From assembly GCA_028717345.1 (NCBI GenBank), contig JAQUNZ010000007.1, positions 1 through 58,956 on the forward strand: DNA of 58,956 nucleotides. Reading direction: 5' to 3'. The notes under the pieces were generated by a model. It saw only the letters and a program-made list of their open reading frames with translations, searched no databases and was not told the DNA's origin. A program made the translations under genes and the position numbers. Shown one piece after another: positions 24,375-32,159 of the stretch. How positions within the stretch are numbered: position 1 is the first letter of the stretch; each line of letters starts with the position of its first letter. This DNA is from Candidatus Methanoperedens sp. Its GTDB lineage: Archaea > Halobacteriota > Methanosarcinia > Methanosarcinales > Methanoperedenaceae.

Positions 24375-24953
24375 TCATCTCCATATCTTCCCGTTATAGC
24401 TGCCTGTCACAGGACAGCCCAGACATCTGCTGGATATGTGATGCGCACAATCCTTACAGTTGCAGCCGTTCCCACACGGCGGCATGCTGCTGAAATCAAA
24501 GTTCATCTTGATCGGGAGTATCAGGTCTTTCATAGGAGCGATCACGATGCTTACTTCTGCGCCTTTTACAAGCGGATTGCTCCGCAAGTGCCCGTCAACG
24601 ATCGCCTCGAGAGTGGCAATGTCCTCACCTACAAAAAAGAGGCACAGGTTATGCTTCCCGGACACGATGAGACCATTCAGGAAATACGGGCAGTCCTTAA
24701 AGATATCAAGCACAGAAGAGGTATTGTTAGCTATCACGTCCACCTTTGCCATGTAGAGGTCAACTTGTTTCAGGTTCATGCCCACAACATGCGCCAGCGC
24801 TCCTTTCTGTTTGAGCTTATGCATTCGCGCGCTAACAGAGGGCTGGGATATCTTCAGTTTTTCTGCTATATCGCTCTGGGGCATCTCAGGGTTTTTCTCA
24901 AGCAGGGATAATATCTGCCTGTCCCTTTTATCAATGTCGAGGAATTCTCGCAT
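24375..24953 (-). CDS. Lrp/AsnC-family regulator with C-terminal cysteine cluster
   Basis: A 192-residue Lrp/AsnC-type transcription factor. The N-terminal winged helix is clear (RQILSLLEKNPEMPQSDIAE, then SQPSVSARMHKLKQKGAL). A RAM-like effector domain follows. The last ~35 residues add an unusual cysteine-rich tail with CGNGCNCKDC and CLGC, seven cysteines that could bind Fe-S or zinc and sense redox state or metal. It is divergent from the ferredoxin gene at 25078, a likely target. Confidence 0.85.
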   Translation of the reverse strand: MREFLDIDKRDRQILSLLEKNPEMPQSDIAEKLKISQPSVSARMHKLKQKGALAHVVGMNLKQVDLYMAKVDVIANNTSSVLDIFKDCPYFLNGLIVSGKHNLCLFFVGEDIATLEAIVDGHLRSNPLVKGAEVSIVIAPMKDLILPIKMNFDFSSMPPCGNGCNCKDCAHHISSRCLGCPVTGSYNGKIWR

Positions 24954-25077
24954 GCACTTACATTTGCATAATCATATATATAAATTACCTATATCTTAAA
25001 ATCAAATTTAAAACCCAGGCTATTTTTTACAATGATTAAGTTTATTAATTATAACATCAATCTTTACATGAGATAAT

Positions 25078-25788
25078 ATGAAGAGAAATATCGTATTCAT
25101 AGATGAAGATAAATGTAACGGATGTGGATTGTGTATCCCCAACTGCGCAGAAGGAGCGATCAAGATCATCGACGGTAAGGCAAAACTCGTGGACGACAGG
25201 TTCTGTGACGGTCTTGGTGCGTGCCTCGGGCACTGCCCGCAGGATGCTATCACTATCGTCGAACGGGATGCGCCTGAGTTCAATGAACATGAAGTTAAAA
25301 AACACCTTGTTGCGGAAAAGAAAACCGCGCCAAGACATGAAATTCCATGCGGTTGCCCTGGAAGCCAGGCAGTGGACTTCAGGAGCGAGAAGAAAACCAC
25401 AGCAGGAGTTTCGAAGCGTCAGAATCCAGAACTTCGACAGTGGCCAGTGCAGCTCACGCTTGTTTCCCCGCAGGCTTCATATTTCAAGGACTCGGACTTG
25501 CTAGTTGCGGCTGACTGCGTACCTTTTGCATACCCGAACTTCCATTCTGACTTCCTTGCAGGAAAATCGCTTATCATAGGCTGTCCGAAGCTTGATGACG
25601 CAGAATTTTATGTGGATAAGCTCACCGAGATACTGAAGAACAACAATATCAAAACCATCACGCTTGTCAATATGGAAGTACCATGCTGCTTCGGGCTGCA
25701 GCATATTGTTGAAGAGGCGGTCAAGAAAGCAGGGACGGTTATTCCCATACGGCAGACAGTTATATCAATAAGAGGGGAAAAGAAGTAA
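25078..25788 (+). CDS. Ferredoxin-domain iron-sulfur protein
   Basis: A 236-residue protein. The N-terminus holds a full [4Fe-4S] motif, C13-x2-C16-x2-C19-x3-C23, and a second motif CDGLGACLGHCP in which the second cysteine is replaced. Further cysteines lie in IPCGCPGSQ, VIIGCPKLDD and VEVPCCFGL-like stretches (here NMEVPCCFGLQ), so the C-terminal domain probably binds another cluster. Family members are found in anaerobes with unknown partners. The PAC2 gene follows by four bases. The divergent Lrp gene may regulate both. Confidence 0.82.
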   Translation: MKRNIVFIDEDKCNGCGLCIPNCAEGAIKIIDGKAKLVDDRFCDGLGACLGHCPQDAITIVERDAPEFNEHEVKKHLVAEKKTAPRHEIPCGCPGSQAVDFRSEKKTTAGVSKRQNPELRQWPVQLTLVSPQASYFKDSDLLVAADCVPFAYPNFHSDFLAGKSLIIGCPKLDDAEFYVDKLTEILKNNNIKTITLVNMEVPCCFGLQHIVEEAVKKAGTVIPIRQTVISIRGEKK

Positions 25789-25792
25789 AAAT

Positions 25793-26542
25793 ATGGAACT
25801 AAGATTTATTAAGGAACCTGCAATGTCAAACCCACGCATGTTAGTGGGTCTTCCTGGAATGGGAATGGTCGCAAAGACAACTGTCAATTATTTTATCGAA
25901 TCCCTGAAACCTGAATTGTTCGCAGACATCCCGATGCCCTATCTATCGCCGTCGATAGCGTTTTTTGAAAAAGGTCTGGTTATGCCGATCGACAGGGGGA
26001 TCAGTCCTTTCAAGTTCTATTACTGTGAAAAAGAAAATCTGATATTGTTCCACGGTGATATTCAGTTTGGTTATTCTGCAAAGGATAATGAGCTTTCTGA
26101 AAAAATAGTCGAAATGGCAAAGCTGTGTGGCGTTGAAACAATATATACTGTGATCGCAACGCAGGTTAAAGGATACGTTGAGGAGCCGGCAGTGTTCGGT
26201 GTTGCGACTTCATCCGACCTTCTACAATTTTTAGAGAACAATGGTGTGAAAATAGCTGACAACAGCCTTCAAATTAGCGGGGTAAATGGTCTTGTTATCG
26301 AATATGCGGCAAGAAATGGAATAAAAGGAATGGCTTTGCTCAGTGAAACTGCCTTTCCCGACGCACTTGACATAAAATCATGTTATGCCGGAATAAAAAA
26401 AGTGTCCGAGCTTCTTGGCATTGACATTGATCTGGGCAGAATAGAAATTGAAGCCAAGAAATTTGATGAAGGTTTTAATAAGTATTTGAAGGACATGCAG
26501 GAAAAGAAGAGAAAAGAAGAGGATCTGGGGTATATAGGCTAA
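25793..26542 (+). CDS. PAC2 family protein (second copy)
   Basis: A 249-residue PAC2-type protein with the N-terminal motif MLVGLPGMGMVAKTTVNYFI and ISGVNGLVIEYAARNGIKGM. The C-terminus is a charged coiled-coil-like tail (YLKDMQEKKRKEEDLG). It differs strongly from the PAC2 protein at 7110-7853 and is in an operon with an iron-sulfur protein rather than DUF473. Function is unknown beyond the family. Confidence 0.78.
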   Translation: MELRFIKEPAMSNPRMLVGLPGMGMVAKTTVNYFIESLKPELFADIPMPYLSPSIAFFEKGLVMPIDRGISPFKFYYCEKENLILFHGDIQFGYSAKDNELSEKIVEMAKLCGVETIYTVIATQVKGYVEEPAVFGVATSSDLLQFLENNGVKIADNSLQISGVNGLVIEYAARNGIKGMALLSETAFPDALDIKSCYAGIKKVSELLGIDIDLGRIEIEAKKFDEGFNKYLKDMQEKKRKEEDLGYIG

Positions 26543-26584
26543 AAGCGCAGCCGTGTTTATCCTTTTTAACAGACCCCTATTCTG

Positions 26585-26731
26585 CTATTCATGCTTTTTT
26601 ATTAGTATCCCCTGGCTGCAATGAGTTTCTGCAATTTCCACCAGGTCTTTAAGCTCGAATTTTTCCATCAGCTCTCTGGGAATAGTTATTTTGCCATCTG
26701 AAGTAATTGGTATTATGATATTATCTGCCAT
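26585..26731 (-). CDS. AbrB/MazE/SpoVT-like swapped-hairpin DNA-binding protein
   Basis: A 48-residue frame: MADNIIIPITSDGKITIPRE begins it, with the GKITIPREL signature of AbrB-type swapped-hairpin domains, followed by LMEKFELKDLVEIAE. Such proteins are transition regulators or antitoxins. No toxin partner is adjacent: the next gene on this strand upstream is dsrH at 26812-27063. It was identified by reading the minus strand directly. Confidence 0.65.
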   Translation of the reverse strand: MADNIIIPITSDGKITIPRELMEKFELKDLVEIAETHCSQGILIKKHE

Positions 26732-26811
26732 GATGCCAATATTTAATTCTAAAAGTAGATAGTATTTTGGGTAAGCAGTAACCAGTTTATAGCATTACAG
26801 ATGCACAATTC

Positions 26812-27063
26812 CTACCACGACACGACTCTGTCATACTCAAACAGCATTTGAACTATCCTGTCATAACCAACACATTCATGCGCAGTAACCCCCCTTGCCT
26901 CCGCATCATCTCTGCACGCATAGGTTTTCAACCCTGGTTTCATATACACCGCATCATGCAACAGGAGCAGCGCCACATCATGTTCCTTGCTCTGCACCTT
27001 CGCTATTTCGATGGGCGTCGTATCATTCGGGTTCCGGATAATATGAAGTAATCTCATAATCAA
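26812..27063 (-). CDS. DsrH/TusB-like sulfur relay protein
   Basis: An 83-residue protein resembling DsrH/TusB, the smallest subunit of the DsrEFH (TusBCD) sulfur-transfer complex. Cys50 (LKTYACRDDAEARGV) is in the region of the family's conserved cysteine. It begins inside the last codons of the DsrF-like gene (four-base overlap). It is the last gene of the sulfur-relay operon. Confidence 0.75.
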   Translation of the reverse strand: MIMRLLHIIRNPNDTTPIEIAKVQSKEHDVALLLLHDAVYMKPGLKTYACRDDAEARGVTAHECVGYDRIVQMLFEYDRVVSW

Positions 27064-27404
27064 AACGGTATCACGATATCAGAGCCAGTTATTGTTCTCA
27101 CGATCTCATCCCGCCCTGCCTGCTTAACGTTCGGAACCAGGTTCTTAATCCCCCGTTCTTCAAGCGAGGGTTTGTCAGCAAGCAGCGTGCATTTGAGCAT
27201 TGAAAGCGCCTCAAATTCCCTTTTTGATGGCTGGACATTTATCAGTTCTGGCTTTGCCTGAGTTGCCGAATAAACGCCGTCGTCAATGAAAATTACTGTG
27301 ACCTTATCCTCACGAAGCGTCAATCCCACGCTCATGCGAAGCGCCTCAGAGTTCCTTCGTGTGTTAAAAGGAAGGTTTCTAACCATCACTGCGATATTTT
27401 TCAT
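27060..27404 (-). CDS. DsrF/TusC-like sulfur relay protein
   Basis: A 114-residue DsrE-superfamily protein resembling DsrF/TusC: IAVMVRNLPFNTRRNSEALR at the start, VTVIFIDDGVYSA near residue 36, and Cys72 (SMLKCTLLADKPSLEERG) as the possible sulfur-carrying residue. It lies between DsrE-like and DsrH-like genes in the operon. Confidence 0.75.
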   Translation of the reverse strand: MKNIAVMVRNLPFNTRRNSEALRMSVGLTLREDKVTVIFIDDGVYSATQAKPELINVQPSKREFEALSMLKCTLLADKPSLEERGIKNLVPNVKQAGRDEIVRTITGSDIVIPF

Positions 27405-27408
27405 TCTA

Positions 27409-27711
27409 TCACCCGAACGAGATCAGTCTATCCACACCCTGCGCGATGCAGGCATGGTCATACTGGCTGCCGAACAAAATCCCATCAACTTTTCCGATCT
27501 TTCGCTGTTCTGCATTCAGCGCGCAAACCGCGATACTCACTCCATTACCAGCAAGCTGTGCGAACTCTTTTTTATGGACATTATACACGCCGTCGTACAT
27601 CAAGAAAATCGACACTGCATGCCCCTGCTCGCGCGCAGCCCTGCTTATTTCAATAACAGTATTCGTATTCTCATTCTCAGGGCTTGAGGTCAGGAGTATC
27701 CCCAGTTTCAT
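27409..27711 (-). CDS. DsrE/TusD-like sulfurtransferase
   Basis: A 100-residue DsrE-type protein: KLGILLTSSPENENTNTVIE, SIFLMYDGVYNVHKKEF and Cys63 (VSIAVCALNAEQR), the position of the persulfide-carrying cysteine in DsrE/TusD. Its start overlaps the TusA gene stop by four bases. It would accept sulfur from TusA and pass it on. Confidence 0.78.
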   Translation of the reverse strand: MKLGILLTSSPENENTNTVIEISRAAREQGHAVSIFLMYDGVYNVHKKEFAQLAGNGVSIAVCALNAEQRKIGKVDGILFGSQYDHACIAQGVDRLISFG

Positions 27712-27950
27712 GCCTTGCGGATCCTCACTTTCCAGAGATGGTCGCCTTTCTTCTCTATACCCATGATCTTATGTCCCTCATTTTTCAGGCTTCGCGGCAC
27801 GTTCTCCACAGCCGGGGCATGGTCGAAGGTGACAATAAGCTCCTCGCCGCTTTCGATATCTTCAAGTTTGAGTTTTGTCTTAACGAAAGTATAAGGGCAT
27901 ACCTCGCCCCTCAGATCAAGTTCTGTTGTCATGTTCACCATATCCTGCAT
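27708..27950 (-). CDS. tusA: TusA family sulfurtransferase
   Basis: An 80-residue TusA-like protein. The sulfur-carrying Cys18 is in the family motif RGEVCPYTFVKTKLKLED. It follows, with a 16-base overlap, the E1-like gene; starting at the later ATG (MTTELDLRG, 27932) would remove the overlap. TusA passes sulfane sulfur to DsrE-type proteins in tRNA thiolation, cofactor synthesis or sulfur metabolism. Confidence 0.88.
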   Translation of the reverse strand: MQDMVNMTTELDLRGEVCPYTFVKTKLKLEDIESGEELIVTFDHAPAVENVPRSLKNEGHKIMGIEKKGDHLWKVRIRKA

Positions 27951-28744
27951 GATTCTGCGTATATCTCTTCCTGTATAGATGTTATCTTTGGCTTTTCACC
28001 GCATACAGGGCATTCCTTGTTCCAGCGCATCTTGATCTCTTCAAAGCTCATGTTGAGCGCATCATAATAAACAAGCCTGCCAACGAGCAGTTCGCCTATA
28101 CCGAGCAGGTATTTAACGACCTCGGTCGCCTGTATCACTCCGATTATCCCGGGCAAAACACCAAGCACGCCAGCCTCCTGGCAGCTCGGCACCATTCCGG
28201 GCGGAGGCGCATGTTCGAACAGGCAGCGGTAGCACGGTCCTTTGTGCGGTATTATCGTGGTGACCTGCCCCTCGAACCTGTAGATGCTGCCGTGAGAAAG
28301 CGGTTTGTCAAGGAGCACGCACGCATCGTTCACGAGATATCTCGTAGCGAAGTTGTCAGAGCCATCAACAATAATATCGTATTCCCTGAAAATATCCTCA
28401 ACATTATTGGCATTCAACCGCTCGATGTATGTATTTACCTGTGTGTCCGGGTTGAGATTGTTAACGAACTGCTTTGCAGATTCGACTTTGTGCTTTCCAA
28501 CGTTGCCGCCATGGATGACCTGCCTCTGAAGGTTGCTCAGGTCAACAGTATCGTCATCAATGATGCCCAGCGTTCCTATGCCTGCCGCTGCAAGGTATTC
28601 GATTATTGGCGCACCAAGACCGCCTGCGCCTATACATAAAACCTTTGATGAAAGGAGTTTTTTCTGGCCTTTTCCGCCTACCTCTGGCAGTATGATATGA
28701 CGCGAGTATCGCTTTATTTGTTCTTCGCTGAATCCGCCTAACAT
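27935..28744 (-). CDS. E1-like adenylyltransferase (MoeB/ThiF/UbaA family)
   Basis: A 269-residue E1-like enzyme that adenylates the C-terminus of ubiquitin-like sulfur carriers. Seen: nucleotide loop CIGAGGLGAPIIEYL (residues 37-51), zinc pairs C171-x2-C174 and C245-x2-C248, and Cys188 in PSCQEAGVLGVLPG, the site of the thioester or persulfide in this family. It leads the operon with tusA and DsrE/F/H-like genes, so it probably feeds activated carrier into that relay. No carrier (MoaD/ThiS/SAMP) gene is in the operon. An 8-bp inverted repeat lies upstream of the start. Confidence 0.9.
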   Translation of the reverse strand: MLGGFSEEQIKRYSRHIILPEVGGKGQKKLLSSKVLCIGAGGLGAPIIEYLAAAGIGTLGIIDDDTVDLSNLQRQVIHGGNVGKHKVESAKQFVNNLNPDTQVNTYIERLNANNVEDIFREYDIIVDGSDNFATRYLVNDACVLLDKPLSHGSIYRFEGQVTTIIPHKGPCYRCLFEHAPPPGMVPSCQEAGVLGVLPGIIGVIQATEVVKYLLGIGELLVGRLVYYDALNMSFEEIKMRWNKECPVCGEKPKITSIQEEIYAESCRIW

Positions 28745-28763
28745 TTTTTCACCTGATTATTAC

Positions 28764-28800
28764 TGGTAGTATTATTTACATCACTAAAGTATTACTACCA
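28764..28800 (-). promoter_or_regulatory. Inverted repeat upstream of the sulfur-relay operon
   Basis: TGGTAGTA (28764-28771) and TACTACCA (28793-28800) are perfect inverted 8-mers separated by 21 bases. They start 20 bases upstream of the E1-like gene start. The spacing of about three helical turns between half-site centres suits a dimeric or tetrameric repressor. Confidence 0.5.
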
Positions 28801-28836
28801 TAAATAATTTGTGGTTTTTCTATGCATTATATTGTA

Positions 28837-29916
28837 TTACAACATCTGGAATGGCACAGGAGTCAGGCACAGGAGTCCGAGGGCGAATGTGAGAACCCCA
28901 AGTAACATTCTCTTCCTGTCAATGGGTATATCATCGTTGAGCGGTCTGGGGTGACCTCCAGCTGAAAAAAAAATCAGAAGTGCGCTCCAGAATATCCACA
29001 TAAAGCCATCTGTTTTCATCACTATTATAAGGTACGCGCCTGCAACGAACAGAACAGCAGGCAGAACGGTTGAAACGCGTGATGCTTTCTCACCAATCAT
29101 GGCGCGAAGCACATGACCTCCGTCCAGCTGCCCTGCTGGGATCAGGTTAAGGGCTGTCACAAGCATCCCTGCCCATCCTGCAAAAGCGATCGGATTCATG
29201 ACAGACGAATCCGGGATAGAAAAAAAACTCATTATGAACCCGAAAAGAGGCGGTATGCCAAGGGCAATAGCGCCGCCTTCAGGAGTTAACTGAAGCGGCG
29301 GCTGAAGAAGACCTATGACAGTAACGATCACGGATGCAAAAAGTCCAATCAGAGGACCTGACACCCCGACATCGAACAGGGCTTTTCTGCCGGGTATGGG
29401 ACCCTTGTGCTTAATGACAGCCCCCATTGTCCCGATAAGGCTGGGGAATGGAATGAAATAGGGCAGAGAGGTTTGCATCCCATGCTTTTTCGCAACAAAA
29501 TAGTGTCCTGCTTCATGTGCGCCAAGTATGGTCATAATGGCTATTGAGAACGGGATCCCTTTAAGGACATCAGAAGGGTTGCTTTCAGGTTTTGCTCCGT
29601 AAAGCAGCGACCCCACAAGCATTGTGGTAAAAAATGTAGCGATCAACAGAACGACATTTATCCATCTGCGCTCTTTGGCAGGAACGAATGGCGAAGCTAT
29701 AAGCACGTGCTCACCCAGTTCATACCTGACCGAAAATTCAAAACCCTTTTCAGCAAAAACATTCCACAGTTCCTCATATATTAATTTGAAATCCTTTTTC
29801 GGAAGCCCGAAGAAGTATATCTTGCCCTCATGTTGCTGTATTTCATATATAGAGAATAATGGGCTTATCTTTTGCGCCAGTTCATCTACGGCATTAGTTT
29901 CTTGATGTTCATTCAT
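28837..29916 (-). CDS. Site-2 protease family (M50) membrane metalloprotease
   Basis: A 359-residue intramembrane zinc protease with a soluble N-terminus of about 110 residues and several membrane helices. The zinc motif HEAGHYFVAKKHG is near residue 134 and the second motif LNLIPAGQLDGGHVL, with the third zinc ligand Asp, near residue 258. Substrate is unknown; related enzymes release membrane-bound regulators. It is the last gene of the unit that begins with the HMG-CoA synthase regulator and lies five bases after the ABC permease. Confidence 0.9.
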   Translation of the reverse strand: MNEHQETNAVDELAQKISPLFSIYEIQQHEGKIYFFGLPKKDFKLIYEELWNVFAEKGFEFSVRYELGEHVLIASPFVPAKERRWINVVLLIATFFTTMLVGSLLYGAKPESNPSDVLKGIPFSIAIMTILGAHEAGHYFVAKKHGMQTSLPYFIPFPSLIGTMGAVIKHKGPIPGRKALFDVGVSGPLIGLFASVIVTVIGLLQPPLQLTPEGGAIALGIPPLFGFIMSFFSIPDSSVMNPIAFAGWAGMLVTALNLIPAGQLDGGHVLRAMIGEKASRVSTVLPAVLFVAGAYLIIVMKTDGFMWIFWSALLIFFSAGGHPRPLNDDIPIDRKRMLLGVLTFALGLLCLTPVPFQML

Positions 29917-29921
29917 TTATC

Positions 29922-30860
29922 TTAATATTCTAAATCTTTCCTAATGAATATACCCATCCCAAGTAAAAACAATATCATAGAAGCAGATACCAGTACATAG
30001 AGATAGCCAATAAAGACAGAAGGTTGATAAACCGACATCAACCCGGCAGTAAAAGGAGATAGCCAGGACAGTTTTTCAAGATAAAACAGGATATCCGTAT
30101 TGCTGTTCGTAAGGTTCAACATGAATTCAAGGAATGGTATCAAGATCCAGAGAGACGTCAGCAACGAACATATCGTAACTACCTTATTTCCTGTCCATGA
30201 GGCTTTCTTCTCGTTCCTGAACAATGCAGAAAATAACATTCCTGCTGATATGAATAACACAGCATTTATCAACAGTATCTGAAGTACCAATGTTCCTGCG
30301 TTATATGTTGAATATGCTGAAAGGAACAGCGACGAAAATATCCATTCAGTTATCAAATAAAAGAAAATGATCATAGGAAGCGTCATCAGCAGAAGCCCCA
30401 TGAACTTACCAATATATATCGAAATTCTTGTTTGCGGACTTGACACCATTATATATAGCGTCTTTTTCTCATCTTCTCCTGTGATGGTCGCGCTTGCTTT
30501 TTTGATGACCTGGCTGCTCATGTAGGTGAGGCTGAGCATAAAAGGGAACAATATGAAAAATATTACACCGATAGAGACTGGAAAAACCATTGAAGGGATC
30601 TTACCTGACATGACCTCGGATAACGACGTTATTGCAAAGGAGACCGTATATAACAGTACGTCTGTCATGGGATTATTTGCATATTTCAAAGTCATGAGCG
30701 ACCGATCGATGCTGATGTCCACATATTTTTCTGCAAAAACAAAGTAAGTTGAAATACTGACAAGCAGGGCGAACCAGAAATACGCTGGCAAAAAGCCTTT
30801 TATCAGGCGTCTTGTTTCAGTGTACACGATGGATAAAAAACCGGAAATGTGAGATAACAT
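29922..30860 (-). CDS. ABC-2 type transporter permease
   Basis: A 312-residue permease with about six hydrophobic segments, typical of ABC-2 exporters. It lies two bases after the ATPase gene and five before the site-2 protease gene. The N-terminus is cytosolic, followed by a long first loop (residues ~45-90) that may be extracytoplasmic. Substrate is unknown. Confidence 0.82.
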   Translation of the reverse strand: MLSHISGFLSIVYTETRRLIKGFLPAYFWFALLVSISTYFVFAEKYVDISIDRSLMTLKYANNPMTDVLLYTVSFAITSLSEVMSGKIPSMVFPVSIGVIFFILFPFMLSLTYMSSQVIKKASATITGEDEKKTLYIMVSSPQTRISIYIGKFMGLLLMTLPMIIFFYLITEWIFSSLFLSAYSTYNAGTLVLQILLINAVLFISAGMLFSALFRNEKKASWTGNKVVTICSLLTSLWILIPFLEFMLNLTNSNTDILFYLEKLSWLSPFTAGLMSVYQPSVFIGYLYVLVSASMILFLLGMGIFIRKDLEY

Positions 30861-30862
30861 AT

Positions 30863-31756
30863 TTATTTCTCCGCCGGATGGAACTTTGCAAAAATATCAT
30901 CTATCGAGAGCTTCACAGGTCTTACATCTGTGATGTCAGCGGCATTGGCAGCTATCCTGATAATCCCAGGTATCTCTGAATTGTTCTCATAATGCACATA
31001 AATAGATTCCCCGCTGACATTTGCTTTTGCCCCGTTCTTTTCAAGTTCAAAAAGCAATTTCTGGGTCTGCCCCACATCAAGGAGCTTTATCTCAACAGCG
31101 CCTTTACCTGTCTGGTGCCTCAGAAATGCCATTTCACCATCCATTATAACAGAGCCGCTTCTCATCACCGTCACACTGTTGCACAACCCATCCACAGCAT
31201 CAAGGTCATGACCTGTGATAAGGACAGTTTTGTCCGAGGCAAGAAGGAACTCTCTAATCCTTTTTTGCGATACCGGGTCAAGACCTGCCAGAGGTTCATC
31301 AAGCAGTAAAATAAGAGGATTATGAACGAAAGCCATCGCAAACGCAACATTTTTCTCCATTACCTGTGAGAAGCGGTCAAGTCTCTGGTCGGCAACAGCT
31401 TCAAGCCCTGTTTGCTTCATAACGCTGTCAATAATGAACTTGTCATGTATCCCATGAAGCGAGGCTGCAAAACTGACAAGCTCCCTGGCTGTACGATCGT
31501 TCGGAAGATTAGGTGCCTTTGGAACGAAGCCGATCATTTTCCTGATCTGCATACCCTTTGACAACGGGATATCGTTAATAGTGACCTCGCCTGAATCAGG
31601 TCTGACAAGTGTCGAAAGTATCATGAGCACGGTGGTCTTTCCACAAGCTTCATGACCTATGAGCCCGTGGATCGTCCCTTTTTTTACATGAATGTCAAGG
31701 TCTTTTAATGCTCTTGTTTTTCCATAATTCTTGTTAAGCTTGCGTGCGACTATCAT
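30863..31756 (-). CDS. ABC transporter ATP-binding protein
   Basis: A 297-residue ABC ATPase. Walker A is GHEACGKTT at residues 34-42, where the usual G-x2-G-x-GK form has Ala-Cys, and Walker B is ILLLDEPLAGLD near residue 154. The signature motif is changed to RFSQVMEKN in place of LSGGQ. It overlaps the DUF35 gene end by four bases (TAA/ATG), so it is coupled to the mevalonate genes. Together with the next gene it forms a complete exporter of the ABC-2 type. Confidence 0.85.
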   Translation of the reverse strand: MIVARKLNKNYGKTRALKDLDIHVKKGTIHGLIGHEACGKTTVLMILSTLVRPDSGEVTINDIPLSKGMQIRKMIGFVPKAPNLPNDRTARELVSFAASLHGIHDKFIIDSVMKQTGLEAVADQRLDRFSQVMEKNVAFAMAFVHNPLILLLDEPLAGLDPVSQKRIREFLLASDKTVLITGHDLDAVDGLCNSVTVMRSGSVIMDGEMAFLRHQTGKGAVEIKLLDVGQTQKLLFELEKNGAKANVSGESIYVHYENNSEIPGIIRIAANAADITDVRPVKLSIDDIFAKFHPAEK

Positions 31757-32157
31757 TTATCCCTTGACCCCATAGGAACGAATTTCGTGCCGTAATACAG
31801 CATTCCTTTATCACTTTCCTCACCCAGCTTTCTGAAAGCGGATTTTACCTTCATGCCTATATGGATATCGTTATGGTCGCATATCACCTGCGAGGTAAGG
31901 TGGGGACCTTCATTCAGTTTGATTATCGCCAGTATGTAAGGGGTCTGCTTCTCAAAATCTTTTGTAGAGCTATGTATTATTGTGTAGGTTACGACTTCGC
32001 CTAATCCCTTGAACTTAAACGGTACTGACCTGCTGCTACGCCTGCATTTAGGGCACAGGTTCCTTGGCGGATAGTAATATCCACCGCATTTTTCACAGTG
32101 CGTCCCGATGAGGTTGTACAGGTTTTTGAGCCTTCTCCAGAATCTTGCAACAGTCAT
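31753..32157 (-). CDS. DUF35 / OB-fold acyl-CoA-handling protein
   Basis: A 134-residue protein with a zinc ribbon, C21-x2-C24...C35-x2-C38 (HCEKCGG; LCPKCRR), and an OB-fold (GLGEVVTYTIIHSS; MKVKSAFRKLG). In archaea such proteins bridge thiolase and HMG-CoA synthase to channel acetoacetyl-CoA in mevalonate synthesis. Here it directly follows both, as expected. It lies two bases after the thiolase stop. Confidence 0.9.
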   Translation of the reverse strand: MTVARFWRRLKNLYNLIGTHCEKCGGYYYPPRNLCPKCRRSSRSVPFKFKGLGEVVTYTIIHSSTKDFEKQTPYILAIIKLNEGPHLTSQVICDHNDIHIGMKVKSAFRKLGEESDKGMLYYGTKFVPMGSRDK

Positions 32158-32159
32158 GT

